In this document: positions 51,101 to 59,416 of the stretch, piece by piece
Position numbering within the stretch: the first letter of the stretch is position 1
Layout of the letters: every line of letters starts with the position of its first letter
Source of the DNA: Mytilus edulis
Lineage: Eukaryota > Mollusca > Bivalvia > Mytilida > Mytilidae
NCBI RefSeq assembly: GCF_963676685.1
Contig: NC_092355.1
Coordinates: forward strand, 62,903,613-62,967,612
Direction of reading: 5' to 3'
DNA: 64,000 bases
The notes under the pieces: model-generated
The model's database searches: none
What the model was told of the DNA's origin: nothing
Seen by the model: only the letters and a program-made list of their open reading frames with translations
Made by a program: the position numbers and the translations under genes

Positions 51101-54100
51101 GCTTAATTAAGTTTATCTCTTTAAAACAATATTAATTATATCAGATGTTATCAGATCTAATTATGCAATAATACCTGCACCAAGTCGTTCTGTTGTTTGA
51201 TATAGTGGAGCGTTTGATTTTGTCAGGTTTTATAATCTTCCTCCGTTTGAATTAACCTTGAACTTCTGTATGTTTGTTTATACTTGTTTACAATTGTATT
51301 GTATCGTAGCCTATTTTACTATTTTATTTTATCGACAACTTTGCCAATCCACAACATCAAAAAGGATAATCTGATTTGTTACCTTTCTTAAATCTCCATT
51401 ACACTTTATGCTGTACAAAACATGATGGCATTAGTCGTCGACACTCATATATAGTCATATAATTGTCTATGGATAACAAAAACCTGGCATATTGATTTGA
51501 AGTTATAGGATCTAGTATTACCTTTTGCATCTACTCACTAAGTAAGCTTTGTGTTTTTTTTAAAGAAGAACAAATCATTTGTCAGTAAAATTTGCATATA
51601 GAAAGAATCAAAACACAATTTGTATATATATTTATTTTGCTCTCAGCTGAAGACATTGGTAAGCATATTCAATACAACTTGACACAACATGAACGTATAG
51701 CTGTGGTGCATGATGACATTTTTGGATGGTAAGATTTTACAGTTTTATATTCTTACTTTAGAGATGATGTTCCTACAAAATGAATTACAAGTAAGCAGAT
51801 TCCTGTAACATTTCTCAATTTATTACTAGATAATTTCGTTTGACTGATTAACCGGTGAACCGGTAGTTTAAGTTGATGTTTGGATGCCTTATCTATATAT
51901 CCTACAAATGTACTTTTTTATAATACGATGAATTGAAGTTTGTCCTTTGGCATTATAAGACTTGTCTGTGAGGATTCCTGGCGAAGTTTGACTTTTAATA
52001 ATCTAAAACACCGTATCTACTATGGCGTTCGGAATAAATTCAGATTAAAAAATTTAAAAAAAACTTCTTGATCTCGTCGAATTGAAAATGTCCGAAACCG
52101 ATGATTCTTTTATTTTCACTTGATGTCTCAAAAAATACTGTGGAGTGTTTCAATTTAAAACGATTAAGCCTGTTACGCGTACCATTAAGTATACAATGAT
52201 AACATTCACTCTCTTTTGCATTTCCCAATTTTTGAATTGGCATTTCGTTTAAAGTATGACAAAACATCGCTCAAAATAGGTTAAACATTTAGATGTAGGT
52301 CTACGCAATATTAGATTAAAAAAAAGTTATGATATAAATCGTAAAATTTAATCGGATTACCGGTTTAAAGTTACTGTTTAAAAAGATGTATACAAATCAT
52401 GTTTACTTCAAATCTTCCCTTGAGCTGCAGTTCTAATCAATTTTATGTTTTTTGGATTAACAATTGCAATTAATATACTGGACAATAGATCAATACCACG
52501 ACGATAATTCTTAAATAGATCAAAGTATTCAATACACATAAAATTCATATCAAATCTATAAAAACTGAGAGAAAAAAAAATAGTTCGGTTAACTGGTCAG
52601 TGATTTTGTTATTCGATATTCGATCCTTCTGACGGTTAACCGGTTAACCGTTGACTACAATAATTAATAGAATTGATGATAATACACGTAAACCTTAAAA
52701 TGATGTTAAGTATTTCACTGTTTTGCTGTGTGTGATACTCAAAATCACTTGTTTACTCGACAAGCTTTATCTAAGTTTAATCTTACTATAATCATTTCTA
52801 TATAAAGCAAAATTGTTTATGCATTTTCACTGGTACTATATTACAAAATTATTTATAAGACAGATTGTTAATGTTTAACCTTCTTAAATATAATGGGCGG
52901 TATCCTTCTTTAATTACAGGTATGATGATGGCAATAATATCATTGGATACTATGATTGTTTTCCGGCCAATGCTAACTGTCCATTATTTGCATTGCTAAA
53001 CAATCAAAATCCCAGGAATATTGGTGATGAAATTGATACGGATGGCTTATCTGCAATATCTGACAAAATATTTGCGTTAAACTTTTCTACAACTGGAAGT
53101 AAGATTATTGTTTTCAGTTTTTGAAAAAAGGGACTCAATCAAGATAGAAAAAAACCTATTGAAGTACTGTAGTATTTTTTTCTTGGTGGAGGGCAAATAT
53201 TTAAATTGTAAATCTCCATATCCTTAAATAATAAAATACTGAAAGAAAGTTCTGCAAACGATGCACCCAGTGACGGCTTAGCAGTTCTTTATAGGTTTTT
53301 GTTGTTGTTCAGTTCACAAGTGTGTGATCTTTTATTATTATTCCAATTTTATGTCACGAATCTGTTGGAGAAACCAAAGTTTGCGCACAGTAATCACACA
53401 GAAATAATTTTAATCGTATTTTAAACGGAACTTCATTAATCAATTCGGAATTCCTTTTTTTTATTGCAGACATTCCGTTTGAATTCCAGTTAGCAGATGA
53501 AATAATTGACATCTCTGACCATTCTGCAGTAGACACCTATGTCACGAGTATTCGAGTTCTAGATCCAGATTTCGGAGATTTTATCGAGAATATAAAATTT
53601 GATTATGACAACCAATATTTCTACTTTGATACAACGTTAAGTAAGTATTACAGGCCTTGAAGGCATAAAACTTTGCTCAGTGCTCGGAGCACAAAAATCA
53701 TGCTCGAAACATGAAATCCAGCAATTTGATTGGTTGATTTTCGAGTCTGAGTACCAAAATCATGCTCGAAAGTTTTATGACCGTGAGGCCAGGTTTCCAC
53801 TCATTCAATATAGTCCCTGCATGCTTTTTATGGTCTGTTGACTCTAGTTATTTCTATAGATAAAGTTTCATTCCCCGTAATTCGTATAGCTAGTATATAA
53901 AAATGGCATTACATCGTCATGATCGTATTGAAAACATAAGGCTAAGGTATTGGAAATAAATGAACAGAAAATCGCTTAGCATGCTCCTCATATTGCATAT
54001 TCAAAAGCGCATTTATTTTTGCAGAAAATGGTGGATTGTAAACTTGGTTTGATAGCTAGCTTAACCTTTCACTTAATGTATTTATTTTTCTTTACAGGAA

Positions 54101-57100
54101 GTGTACATGTAAAGACGTCACTACCACACATTAATGGAAAGAAAAATTCAACTCTAAACTATACTTTAACGGTTCAAGACTCGTGCTTTAATTTGGCTAC
54201 TGTTAGCATCCCCATAATAGTGTACAATGCTGTATGTATTGACATCAACCAAACAACCAATAGTTGAAATTGACTCTAAATATCCAATTTACGATGGCAC
54301 ATATCGTTCTTTTTCATTTATATTGTAACGCGAATATTTGGTCGATTTCAATAACAAGAAGTGGTTAAATTTTGTTTGTCTAGCACTTGAGTCAATCCTG
54401 ATTTTTTTTAAAGTTCTTTTATGGATACAAAGGTTGTAGGGACGATAACAAAATTGAATGTGAGGACCTACCAATTATATAATTTATGTAATGAATTATT
54501 TCCCTAATTTAACCATGTTCCCTATTTATAGTCATGATTTTTCGAAAATCTGTCTCAATACTGATAACGTGTTTGTTTTGGAGTTCAATTGTGACCTTTT
54601 TTATTAAATCTTCACTGATTAGTCTTATAACGACGTTATGGGCTAACAATATTTCCTTAAGAGTCATATTGAGTACCTTTTGTAAAGTACTTTCTCAACT
54701 CAGCAAAGATTGATAATGGGGATATATATCGTGATTCTAATACATCAAATAACATTGTTTTCTTCGCGTACGTCAAGCAAAAATAAGCAAAAATTAAGAA
54801 CAGGTCAAGATCTACAACTAAGACAATATGACAGATATTGTCCGACTACTCCTACTTAGGAATATAACCCTTAAATTATGATTTTTACCGATTTTGGGGT
54901 TTTGCCGTATATGATAAACATCATAATAGATAAATAGTCACATTTAATCAAAAAAAAATATCATCATGGCAAGATCTGTTAACAAGACACCTTTGCTGAT
55001 ATAGTAAAAAAACATTCAATTCTTAAAGGAGTTGTTGTCCTTAAAGAGGATTTGTTTGTTTTAAAGAAAACTAATGAAGATAGATAGAAAATAAACAGAC
55101 TTAATGATCAGAAATACAAGATCAACAAAACATATCTTTAGCTCACCTGGCCTGAGCTTTTCTCATCACTGGGCGTCCGTCGTCCGTCGTCGTCCGTTAA
55201 CTTTAACAAAAATCTCCTCCTCTGAAACTACTATGCAAATTTTAACCAAACTTAGCCATAATCATCACTACAGTATCTAGTTAAAATAATGGTGTCCAAT
55301 GACCCTGCCGGCCAACCAAGATGGCCGACATGGCAAAATGAAATAGTACATAGGGATAAAATGCTATTTGTTGCGCGTATCTATGAAAACAAAGCATTTA
55401 GGGCAAATCTGACGAGGGTTAAATTATCTATCTGGCCTGAAAGTTTTGCACAAATCAGGTTACCCAATGTTGGGTTGCTACCAATGAATTGGCAAATTAA
55501 AGAAAAGTTTGCAGTTTTTGGTTATTATCTTTGATATTATTATAGATAGAGATAAACTGTAAACAGCAATAATGTACAAACAAGTCAGATCTACAAATAT
55601 GTTAACGTGACCGAAATGGTCAATTGACCCCTTTATGAGTTTCCCTAAACAGTAAATTTTTATAAATTTTTGTAAATTTTGTAAATTTTTGTAAATTTTG
55701 TAAATTTTGTAATTTTTTGTAAATTTTTGTAAATTTTGTAAATTTTTGTAAATTTTTACAAAATATTTTTCTCTGAAACAACTGGGCCAAGTTCATTATA
55801 GATTAATATGTTTATCAGCTTAGAATTTCCGAAATTGGCTTATATTTTTAGCTTTTTTTACCATAAATGTCTACATACCATATATATATGGCGCTTCATA
55901 AAGATACTACTATTAGACATTTTTCAAAAATATTTAACACAGAGAGCAGTTGCCAAAAAGGTTGCATGAATGCACAAACAGGTCTATATGATAACATTGC
56001 ATCTACAGCCTATTGCATGACATTCTTGCAGACTGGCTCTTAATAATGTAAATGAAATGTTTTTGTTGTAGCCACCTGTTGTGACAGATTTACCAAAGGA
56101 ATTAAGCATTGACCCTCAAAAACTTCGAAAAGATTCCAGGTTTCACATATTCAATGTACAGGATCCAACATATGATAACGTGTCATGCATTTTGAGTAAA
56201 ATATATCCTTCGACAGATGAACTAGTTCTAGAGATTGACGACAAAGGTATATAATTTTAAAGTTTTAATTAACGATCAATCATTATAAAACCAATCACAG
56301 AAATGGAATAACTCTGATCATTAATGGCGGAAAAGTTTTAAAATATATGACGAAAACGGGAGTAACTAATACGCCATTATAAATAAATTTGGTGTTTTCA
56401 CTGTCTTCTGATTGGTTAAAATTATTAGTTTTATTTTCAATTTTGTCAATTTTGATGGCGACACGCCAACTCTGACGTTGTGTATTCATACGCCAACTCT
56501 GACGTTGTGTATTCATACGCCAACATGTGTGTACGTTGTTATTGTTATTATAAATAATATAAAAAGTTCTTTGAGCATTATTTTTGATAGAAGTTTATTT
56601 AGAATGAATGGCTATTTTTTATTTTGACTTTATTGAACCATAAAACTTATTCGCGGATTATTCAATGTGAAGAGTCAAAAAATAGTTTTATGGTTCAATA
56701 AATTCAAAAAAGATAATAGCCATTCATTAAATAACAATGATGACCAGATATTTCACATATCCAAATAGAAAGTTCCTTGTTTTTGTTTTTTTACTTTATC
56801 GGATTTTTTTTTCTGAATAGTACATACATTCAGCTTGTAAGTAGTTGTTTCCTGTATAATCAATCAACCGGAACTAGTTTTCCTGCAACATCACTTTCTG
56901 GAAACAATCGATCAATTAACGTAATGAAAAAATATGTGTTTTTTCAGAAACTATACAGTACTTTATCGAGATAGCAGAGGCGCTTTATAATCCTAAAAAG
57001 ATTTGTTTTTTAAAAGCAACCATACTGCCAAAAAGACAACAAGAGTTGATAAAACATTACACTTAAAACCTAGAAATCAAACCTTAAGTACCCAGCAAAA

Positions 57101-57813
57101 AAAAAAAAAAAAAAATACCAAATAAAATCATGGAGGACTTCAACCTGAATCTCAAATAATTTCTGAAAATAATCATTATTTTCTTACTGTTTTAAAGTAA
57201 TTTTGGTAAATATATGACGACACCCTGCGCCTTTATTATGGTAATTTTTTTATGTGGTTATAAGTTGTAAATAATTATAAATATAACTGCTCACTGTTCA
57301 ATACAGCTCTTTTATTTTACAGAGGCATACTTACTGGTATCCAACTATACGAAAACGAATTCAACATTAGAATATAAGCTCCTCATTGTATGTCAGGACG
57401 AAACTAATGAAATAGTAGTCGAGTTAACCGTGTTTTTCCGTTCAAAGCAGGACAGTTATACAAAGGCAGATAACTTTCCGAGTATAACACTGGTTATTAT
57501 TTTTGTATGTGTTTCCATTGGTGGACTGCTACTTATTATTCTAGTCATAGTTATTTCCTATTTTATTTGTAAATTTTCGAGGAAACTAAATATGAAAACA
57601 AAAGAGTCACACGACAGACATCGACACAGACAGTATATATCTACAGTACATGTAGATTTTGGGGTAAATGCATATGATGACCTTGAACAGAATGGATACC
57701 AACACGCACCACATGATTATGTCGAATTGTCAGATCAAGACGCATCAGTTTATGAAAATGTACAATCAGGCATGATGATATCTTCACAAATAGAGCAAAC
57801 ATTCAAGCATTGA
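42092..57813 (+). CDS. Lectin / thrombospondin / cadherin-like type I receptor, 13 exons
   Basis: Exons 42092-42161, 45133-45381, 45810-45983, 46804-47067, 47862-48035, 49752-49820, 50698-50865, 51647-51728, 52920-53098, 53470-53640, 54098-54231, 56072-56246 and 57323-57813 total 2400 nt: 799 residues and a stop, every junction in phase. Order: signal peptide (1-23); SUEL/galactose-binding lectin (24-106); TSP1 (107-164); lectin-like module (165-252); TSP1 (253-310); 23-residue linker; unnamed domain (334-476); cadherin-like repeats (477-578 and 579-675); transmembrane helix (691-719); cytoplasmic tail with Tyr motifs (720-799). SUEL lectins bind rhamnose or galactose, TSP1 and cadherin-like repeats mediate adhesion, and the tail suggests kinase-adaptor signalling. 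It sits in a tandem family with the gene at 59347. Ligand and role are unknown; a surface recognition receptor is inference. Confidence 0.88.
43192..43705 (+). repeat. Family B element nested in a family R tail (intron 1)
   Basis: The R tail begins at 43194 (CTTCCGGAACACCTGAGATC), is broken near 43249 where family B starts (CCCCGAGGGTATCACC), and resumes after about 43545 to end in TCTCTTTTATTTTA near 43697. Family B is thus the younger insert. Confidence 0.7.
43930..44360 (+). mobile_element. Family R fragment in receptor intron 1
   Basis: Retains degraded coding sequence around FPFLNSNI (43940-44100), then a gap and the tail from 44150 to TTTGTCCCTCTTTTAAA. The frame at 44131-44376 is tail, not gene. 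Confidence 0.75.
45133..45381 (+). CDS. Receptor exon 2: SUEL-type lectin domain
   Basis: 249 nt, phase 1 at both ends. The domain opens with EGETAHLTC, has YGIKNMCNA, CVFDV and SNVGSSCG, and ends in VTYNCL, the usual cysteine-bearing edge strand of rhamnose/galactose-binding SUEL lectins. The length and all cysteines match the exon at 61365. Confidence 0.88.
45810..45983 (+). CDS. Receptor exon 3: TSP1 repeat 1
   Basis: 174 nt, phase 1-1. It starts DGGWTDW, giving one WxxW tryptophan mannosylation motif, and has the six cysteines of a TSP1 repeat. The usual O-fucose motif CxxS/TCG is altered to CVDNCG, so this copy probably lacks that modification. Confidence 0.88.
45995..46141 (+). repeat. 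Decayed family S copy ending in a perfect hairpin (intron 3)
   Basis: Family S words GCCAATGAAACAACTCTTCA and CAAATGACACGGAAATTAA are present. It ends at a perfect 14-bp inverted repeat (46109-46122 and 46128-46141) with a 5-nt loop, beginning AAGCATATACCGCA. The hairpin was built from the GCATACCGCAT part of the family. Confidence 0.65.
46375..46680 (+). repeat. Family P repeat and related fragment (intron 3)
   Basis: Starts TCAAGTCAGGAATATGGCAG and includes GATTTTGCCATTTGATAAAG. A second fragment, CCAGGTTCAACCCATCATTT near 46619, also occurs near 25690. Antisense family P copies lie at 49040-49560. Recognised as a mussel repeat. Confidence 0.55.
46804..47067 (+). CDS. Receptor exon 4: lectin-like module 2
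   Basis: 264 nt, phase 1-1. TGNICKNHTLDLTC, QLCNNRKTCTF and FAYTYSCI follow the SUEL/latrophilin-type lectin pattern, but similarity to exon 2 is limited to cysteine spacing and edge strands. Two Asn-X-Ser/Thr type sites are visible at the start. Sugar binding is not assured. Confidence 0.75.
47862..48035 (+). CDS. Receptor exon 5: TSP1 repeat 2
   Basis: 174 nt, same length and phase as TSP1 repeat 1. It carries WDDWTKW (WxxWxxW mannosylation motif) and CSKSCG, an intact O-fucose motif. The donor at 48036 (GTTCGT) is weak; a stronger-looking GTATAC at 48040 would change the phase and put the following exons out of frame, so 48035 is preferred. Confidence 0.82.
48238..48455 (+). repeat. Family B repeat, 3' part (intron 5)
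   Basis: Starts in TGAAATACTAAGGATTTTCT and includes GACGAAACGCGCGTCTGG and the TATCTATGATGAGTTT end. Same truncated subfamily as the copy that broke the BIR exon. Confidence 0.75.
48697..48785 (+). repeat. Family S2 fragment (intron 5)
   Basis: Begins ATAGGAAGATGTGGTATGAG and ends near AAACCATTATGGGTC. The overlapping open frames at 48513-48762 are not supported as exons. Confidence 0.6.
49040..49560 (-). repeat. Two family P copies in direct order, antisense (intron 5)
   Basis: Copies at about 49060-49175 and 49315-49560 share AACGCCGAGAAAAATTCAAA / AACTCCGAGGAAAAATCAAA and CATATTCC..GACTTG. The second continues through ATTGAACCTGGTTTTATAGT. Open frames across them are not genes. Confidence 0.6.
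49752..49820 (+). CDS. Receptor exon 6: 23-codon linker exon
   Basis: 69 nt between TTTCACAG and GTAAAT, phase 1-1. It encodes a CNKSIFTHQLSS linker. It is supported mainly by frame: joining exon 5 directly to exon 7 would create TGA at the junction, whereas this exon bridges them without a stop. It was not in any long open frame and needs transcript proof. Confidence 0.6.
50698..50865 (+). CDS. Receptor exon 7: unnamed domain, first part
   Basis: 168 nt, phase 1-1. Encodes MTDIYKIKCCGTLN and FIPLNTGVVTFMVWRR, then YKVVGQNTITIR. The beta-rich pattern looks like the start of a domain I have seen in uncharacterised molluscan proteins but cannot name. Confidence 0.8.
50926..51105 (+). repeat. 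Family S (SINE-like) repeat, near full length (intron 7)
   Basis: Landmarks: TTGGTATGATTGCCAACGAG, CCACAAGAGACCAAAATGAC, AACTATAGGTCACCGTACAG, CGCATAGTCAGCTATATAAG, AAACGAAAAAACTAACGG. Best copy in the window; frames through it are not coding. Confidence 0.75.
51647..51728 (+). CDS. Receptor exon 8: unnamed domain, middle
   Basis: 82 nt, phase 1 in and phase 2 out. Encodes AEDIGKHIQYNLTQHERIAV and VHDDIFGW. Short but well bounded, and the split Trp codon is completed by the next exon. Confidence 0.78.
52920..53098 (+). CDS. Receptor exon 9: unnamed domain, end
   Basis: 179 nt, phase 2 in and 1 out. Encodes YDDGNNIIGYYDCFPANANC, a short segment and IDTDGLSAISDKIFALNFST. Two Cys may pair within the domain. 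The end begins the transition to the cadherin-like part. Confidence 0.82.
53470..53640 (+). CDS. Receptor exon 10: cadherin-like repeat 1, first part
   Basis: 171 nt, phase 1-1. Encodes IPFEFQLADEIIDISDHSAV and SIRVLDPDFGDFIENIKFDY. VLDPDFGD sits where a cadherin has its DxD calcium motif, but the match is imperfect. Confidence 0.78.
53649..53791. repeat. Inverted-repeat element (intron 10)
   Basis: Ends GGCCTTGAAGG and CCGTGAGGCC are related in inverted order, and ATAAAACTTT (53664) pairs with AAAGTTTTAT (53770). A pair of ATCATGCTCGAAA words lies inside. MITE-like; no coding. Confidence 0.6.
54098..54231 (+). CDS. Receptor exon 11: cadherin-like repeat 1, end
   Basis: 134 nt, phase 1 in and 0 out. 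Encodes VHVKTSLPHINGKKNSTLNY, TLTVQDSCF and IPIIVYNA. The YTLTVQD and final beta strand are typical of the end of cadherin repeats. Confidence 0.8.
55138..55830 (+). repeat. Family H repeat (intron 11) with internal minisatellite
   Basis: Begins AGCTCACCTGGCCTGAGCTT and TCATCACTGGGCGTCCGTCG, a repeat I recognise as widespread in bivalves. It includes GTAAATTTTT arrays at 55657-55760 (units of 9-11 nt). The open frame 55289-55534 is part of it, not a gene. Confidence 0.7.
56072..56246 (+). CDS. Receptor exon 12: cadherin-like repeat 2, first part
   Basis: 175 nt, phase 0 in and 1 out. Encodes PPVVTDLPKELSIDPQKLRK, FHIFNVQDPTYDNVSCILSK and VLEIDDK. It starts like a new repeat (NAPPVVTDLP across the junction) and carries one DP acidic motif. 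Confidence 0.8.
56464..56524 (+). repeat. 27-bp tandem repeat, about 2.3 units
   Basis: Unit begins CGCCAACTCTGACGTTGTGT and ends ATTCATA. Two identical units (56464-56490, 56491-56517) and a 7-nt start of a third. Confidence 0.9.
56603..56728. repeat. Foldback element with 46-nt arms (intron 12)
   Basis: AATGAATGGCTATT at 56603 pairs with AATAGCCATTCATT at 56715-56728, and TTTATTGAACCATAAAACT pairs with its inverse nearer the centre. A short unpaired middle lies at about 56649-56682. The adjacent tandem repeat may belong to the same element. Confidence 0.75.
57323..57813 (+). CDS. Receptor exon 13: cadherin-like end, transmembrane helix, tyrosine-rich tail
   Basis: 491 nt to TGA. It encodes the end of cadherin-like repeat 2, then a 29-residue hydrophobic helix (691-719, ITLVIIFVCVSIGG onward), a basic stop-transfer cluster and an 80-residue tail. 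The tail has Y754-DDL, Y769-VEL and Y780-ENV. Y754 and Y769 are spaced like an ITAM; S778-x-Y780-x-x-V fits an ITIM-like core, and YEN is a Grb2 SH2 motif. Confidence 0.9.
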
Positions 57814-57823
57814 CACAATGCAT

Positions 57824-57859
57824 TTACTTGTAATGTTATGTGATATTACAAGTAATAAA
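57824..57859 (+). terminator. 3'UTR hairpin overlapping the poly(A) signal
   Basis: TTACTTGTAAT (57824-57834) and ATTACAAGTAA (57845-57855) form a perfect 11-bp stem with a 10-nt loop. AATAAA at 57854-57859 overlaps the right arm by two nucleotides. Cleavage about 15-30 nt later would give a roughly 70-nt 3'UTR. Confidence 0.6.
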
Positions 57860-57864
57860 ATTGC

Positions 57865-59340
57865 ATTTATCTTACTATATATTTGAATAGCCATAGTTTT
57901 TGAACAGTGTCAGCATTGGGCGTATTATCGAATAATAATAAATAAGCATGGGTTATTTGAAATATAAACTCAAAACACTTAATGTTGGATTGTCTCTACT
58001 TGGGATTTATTAGCACGTTGTTTGGGCTTTAGACAACATAGGATATCGACAGTTAACAGTTTAGTTTTACAATGACTTTGTTAAGTTTTTGATGCCGAAT
58101 AAGTTTACTCAAAACCAACTAAAACTAGTTAAAGAAGCAAACCTGCTCAATACTTCATTTATTTAATAGTTTGCAATTTCAAAAGTCCTTTCGATGACTA
58201 TGAACACACTACATTGCGTTTACGTAAATCCATGGTCAGGGATTTGAACAAGTTTTATTTGTATGTTTGCTTTTTCTTTTTTAGCCATGGCCTTATCAGT
58301 TTATTATCGATATATGTGTTTTAATGTGCCTCTGGTATTGTTTGCCCCACTTTTCTACTAGTCAGTATACCCCCATCTATTTGTAAATGACATTCTTGCT
58401 TTGCGTAAGTAATTTCATTTGATTATTCGCCATAACATTCGTTCGCCCGTGCATTCCGTTCTTCCGTCTATTTGCCCAACGCGGATTTTGTTCATAACAG
58501 AAAGACTCATGAGTCGGTTTACTATGATGAGTTGCAATTTGTTATTTGTAGGCATTGTTTGGATTTGCCAGACACTTTCTTAATGGTTGCTGATACTTTG
58601 ATATTTCCAATTTGGTAATTGAAATTTGATATAACTCACAAATCATTTCTAGTGTACAGAGTTAAGCTGCTTCACAGTAATGCAGTGTGATGTATAATAA
58701 CATTCAAGAATTTACTAATTACGGTAGGCGAAATAAAAAAAAAAAGAATTTAAAATTGATACTATAAGTTGAAAAAGTATAAGTAAGGAAAAAATAAGTT
58801 CAAATTATTGTTATCTTATGGAGCTCCATTTCAAGATATTTGAATTTGAAAAAGTGTCAAGAAAAGACTGACTCGGTCTTTTACCATTTATTTGCGTTGT
58901 TATTGTTTGGATCTCAAATAGAAAAAAAAAAAGAAATCTAAAATCTACTTTAATTTTGGTAAATGACCTTTTATGAGCTAATGAAGTCTTATAAAAAGAA
59001 AAGAAATATGTTTCCCTGTATCGTAGAAATAAAACCTTTGAGTCTGAATATCGGACAGAAATTCTTAACCATCATCTAAGTGCATGTTTAAGATATATCA
59101 GACACAAATATCGTGATGTGTTGGTGACCTCAGCAGGACAATGTGTCTATTCTTGATGTATTTGTATTAATTGTTAACTGTATTATTTCTATTTCTTTAT
59201 GCATATAAATCTGTTATGTACATTTGTATATTCACAAGTTAAAAATTAGTTTTATTTTTTCCTTTGTACTTTTAAATGACTGGGATTTATCTGTTGTATA
59301 GTACGTAGTCGTTTAATTCCTCGTCTTTATTTTTCTAACA
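57865..59340. other. Spacer between the two receptor genes
   Basis: No gene supported. A family R tail remnant lies at 58260-58370 (TTTAGCCATGGCCTTATCAG). The remainder is AT-rich. The promoter of the downstream gene should be here; I see no clear TATA box. Confidence 0.5.
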
Positions 59341-59346
59341 ATAGCA

Positions 59347-59416
59347 ATGAGGATGATAAGGCTTTTCGCTGTCGTCCTTCAAATATATTATTATATAATG
59401 AGAACAACAACTGCAG
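59347..59416 (+). CDS. Second receptor exon 1: signal peptide
   Basis: 70 nt from ATG to GTTAGT, phase 1. Basic start, hydrophobic stretch and a small residue (A) before the cleavage point. The first in-frame ATG after a stop upstream. Confidence 0.75.

Noticed and set aside
55289-55534. 81-codon open frame in receptor intron 11
   Set aside because: Part of a family H repeat common in bivalves; no splice sites in the right phase.
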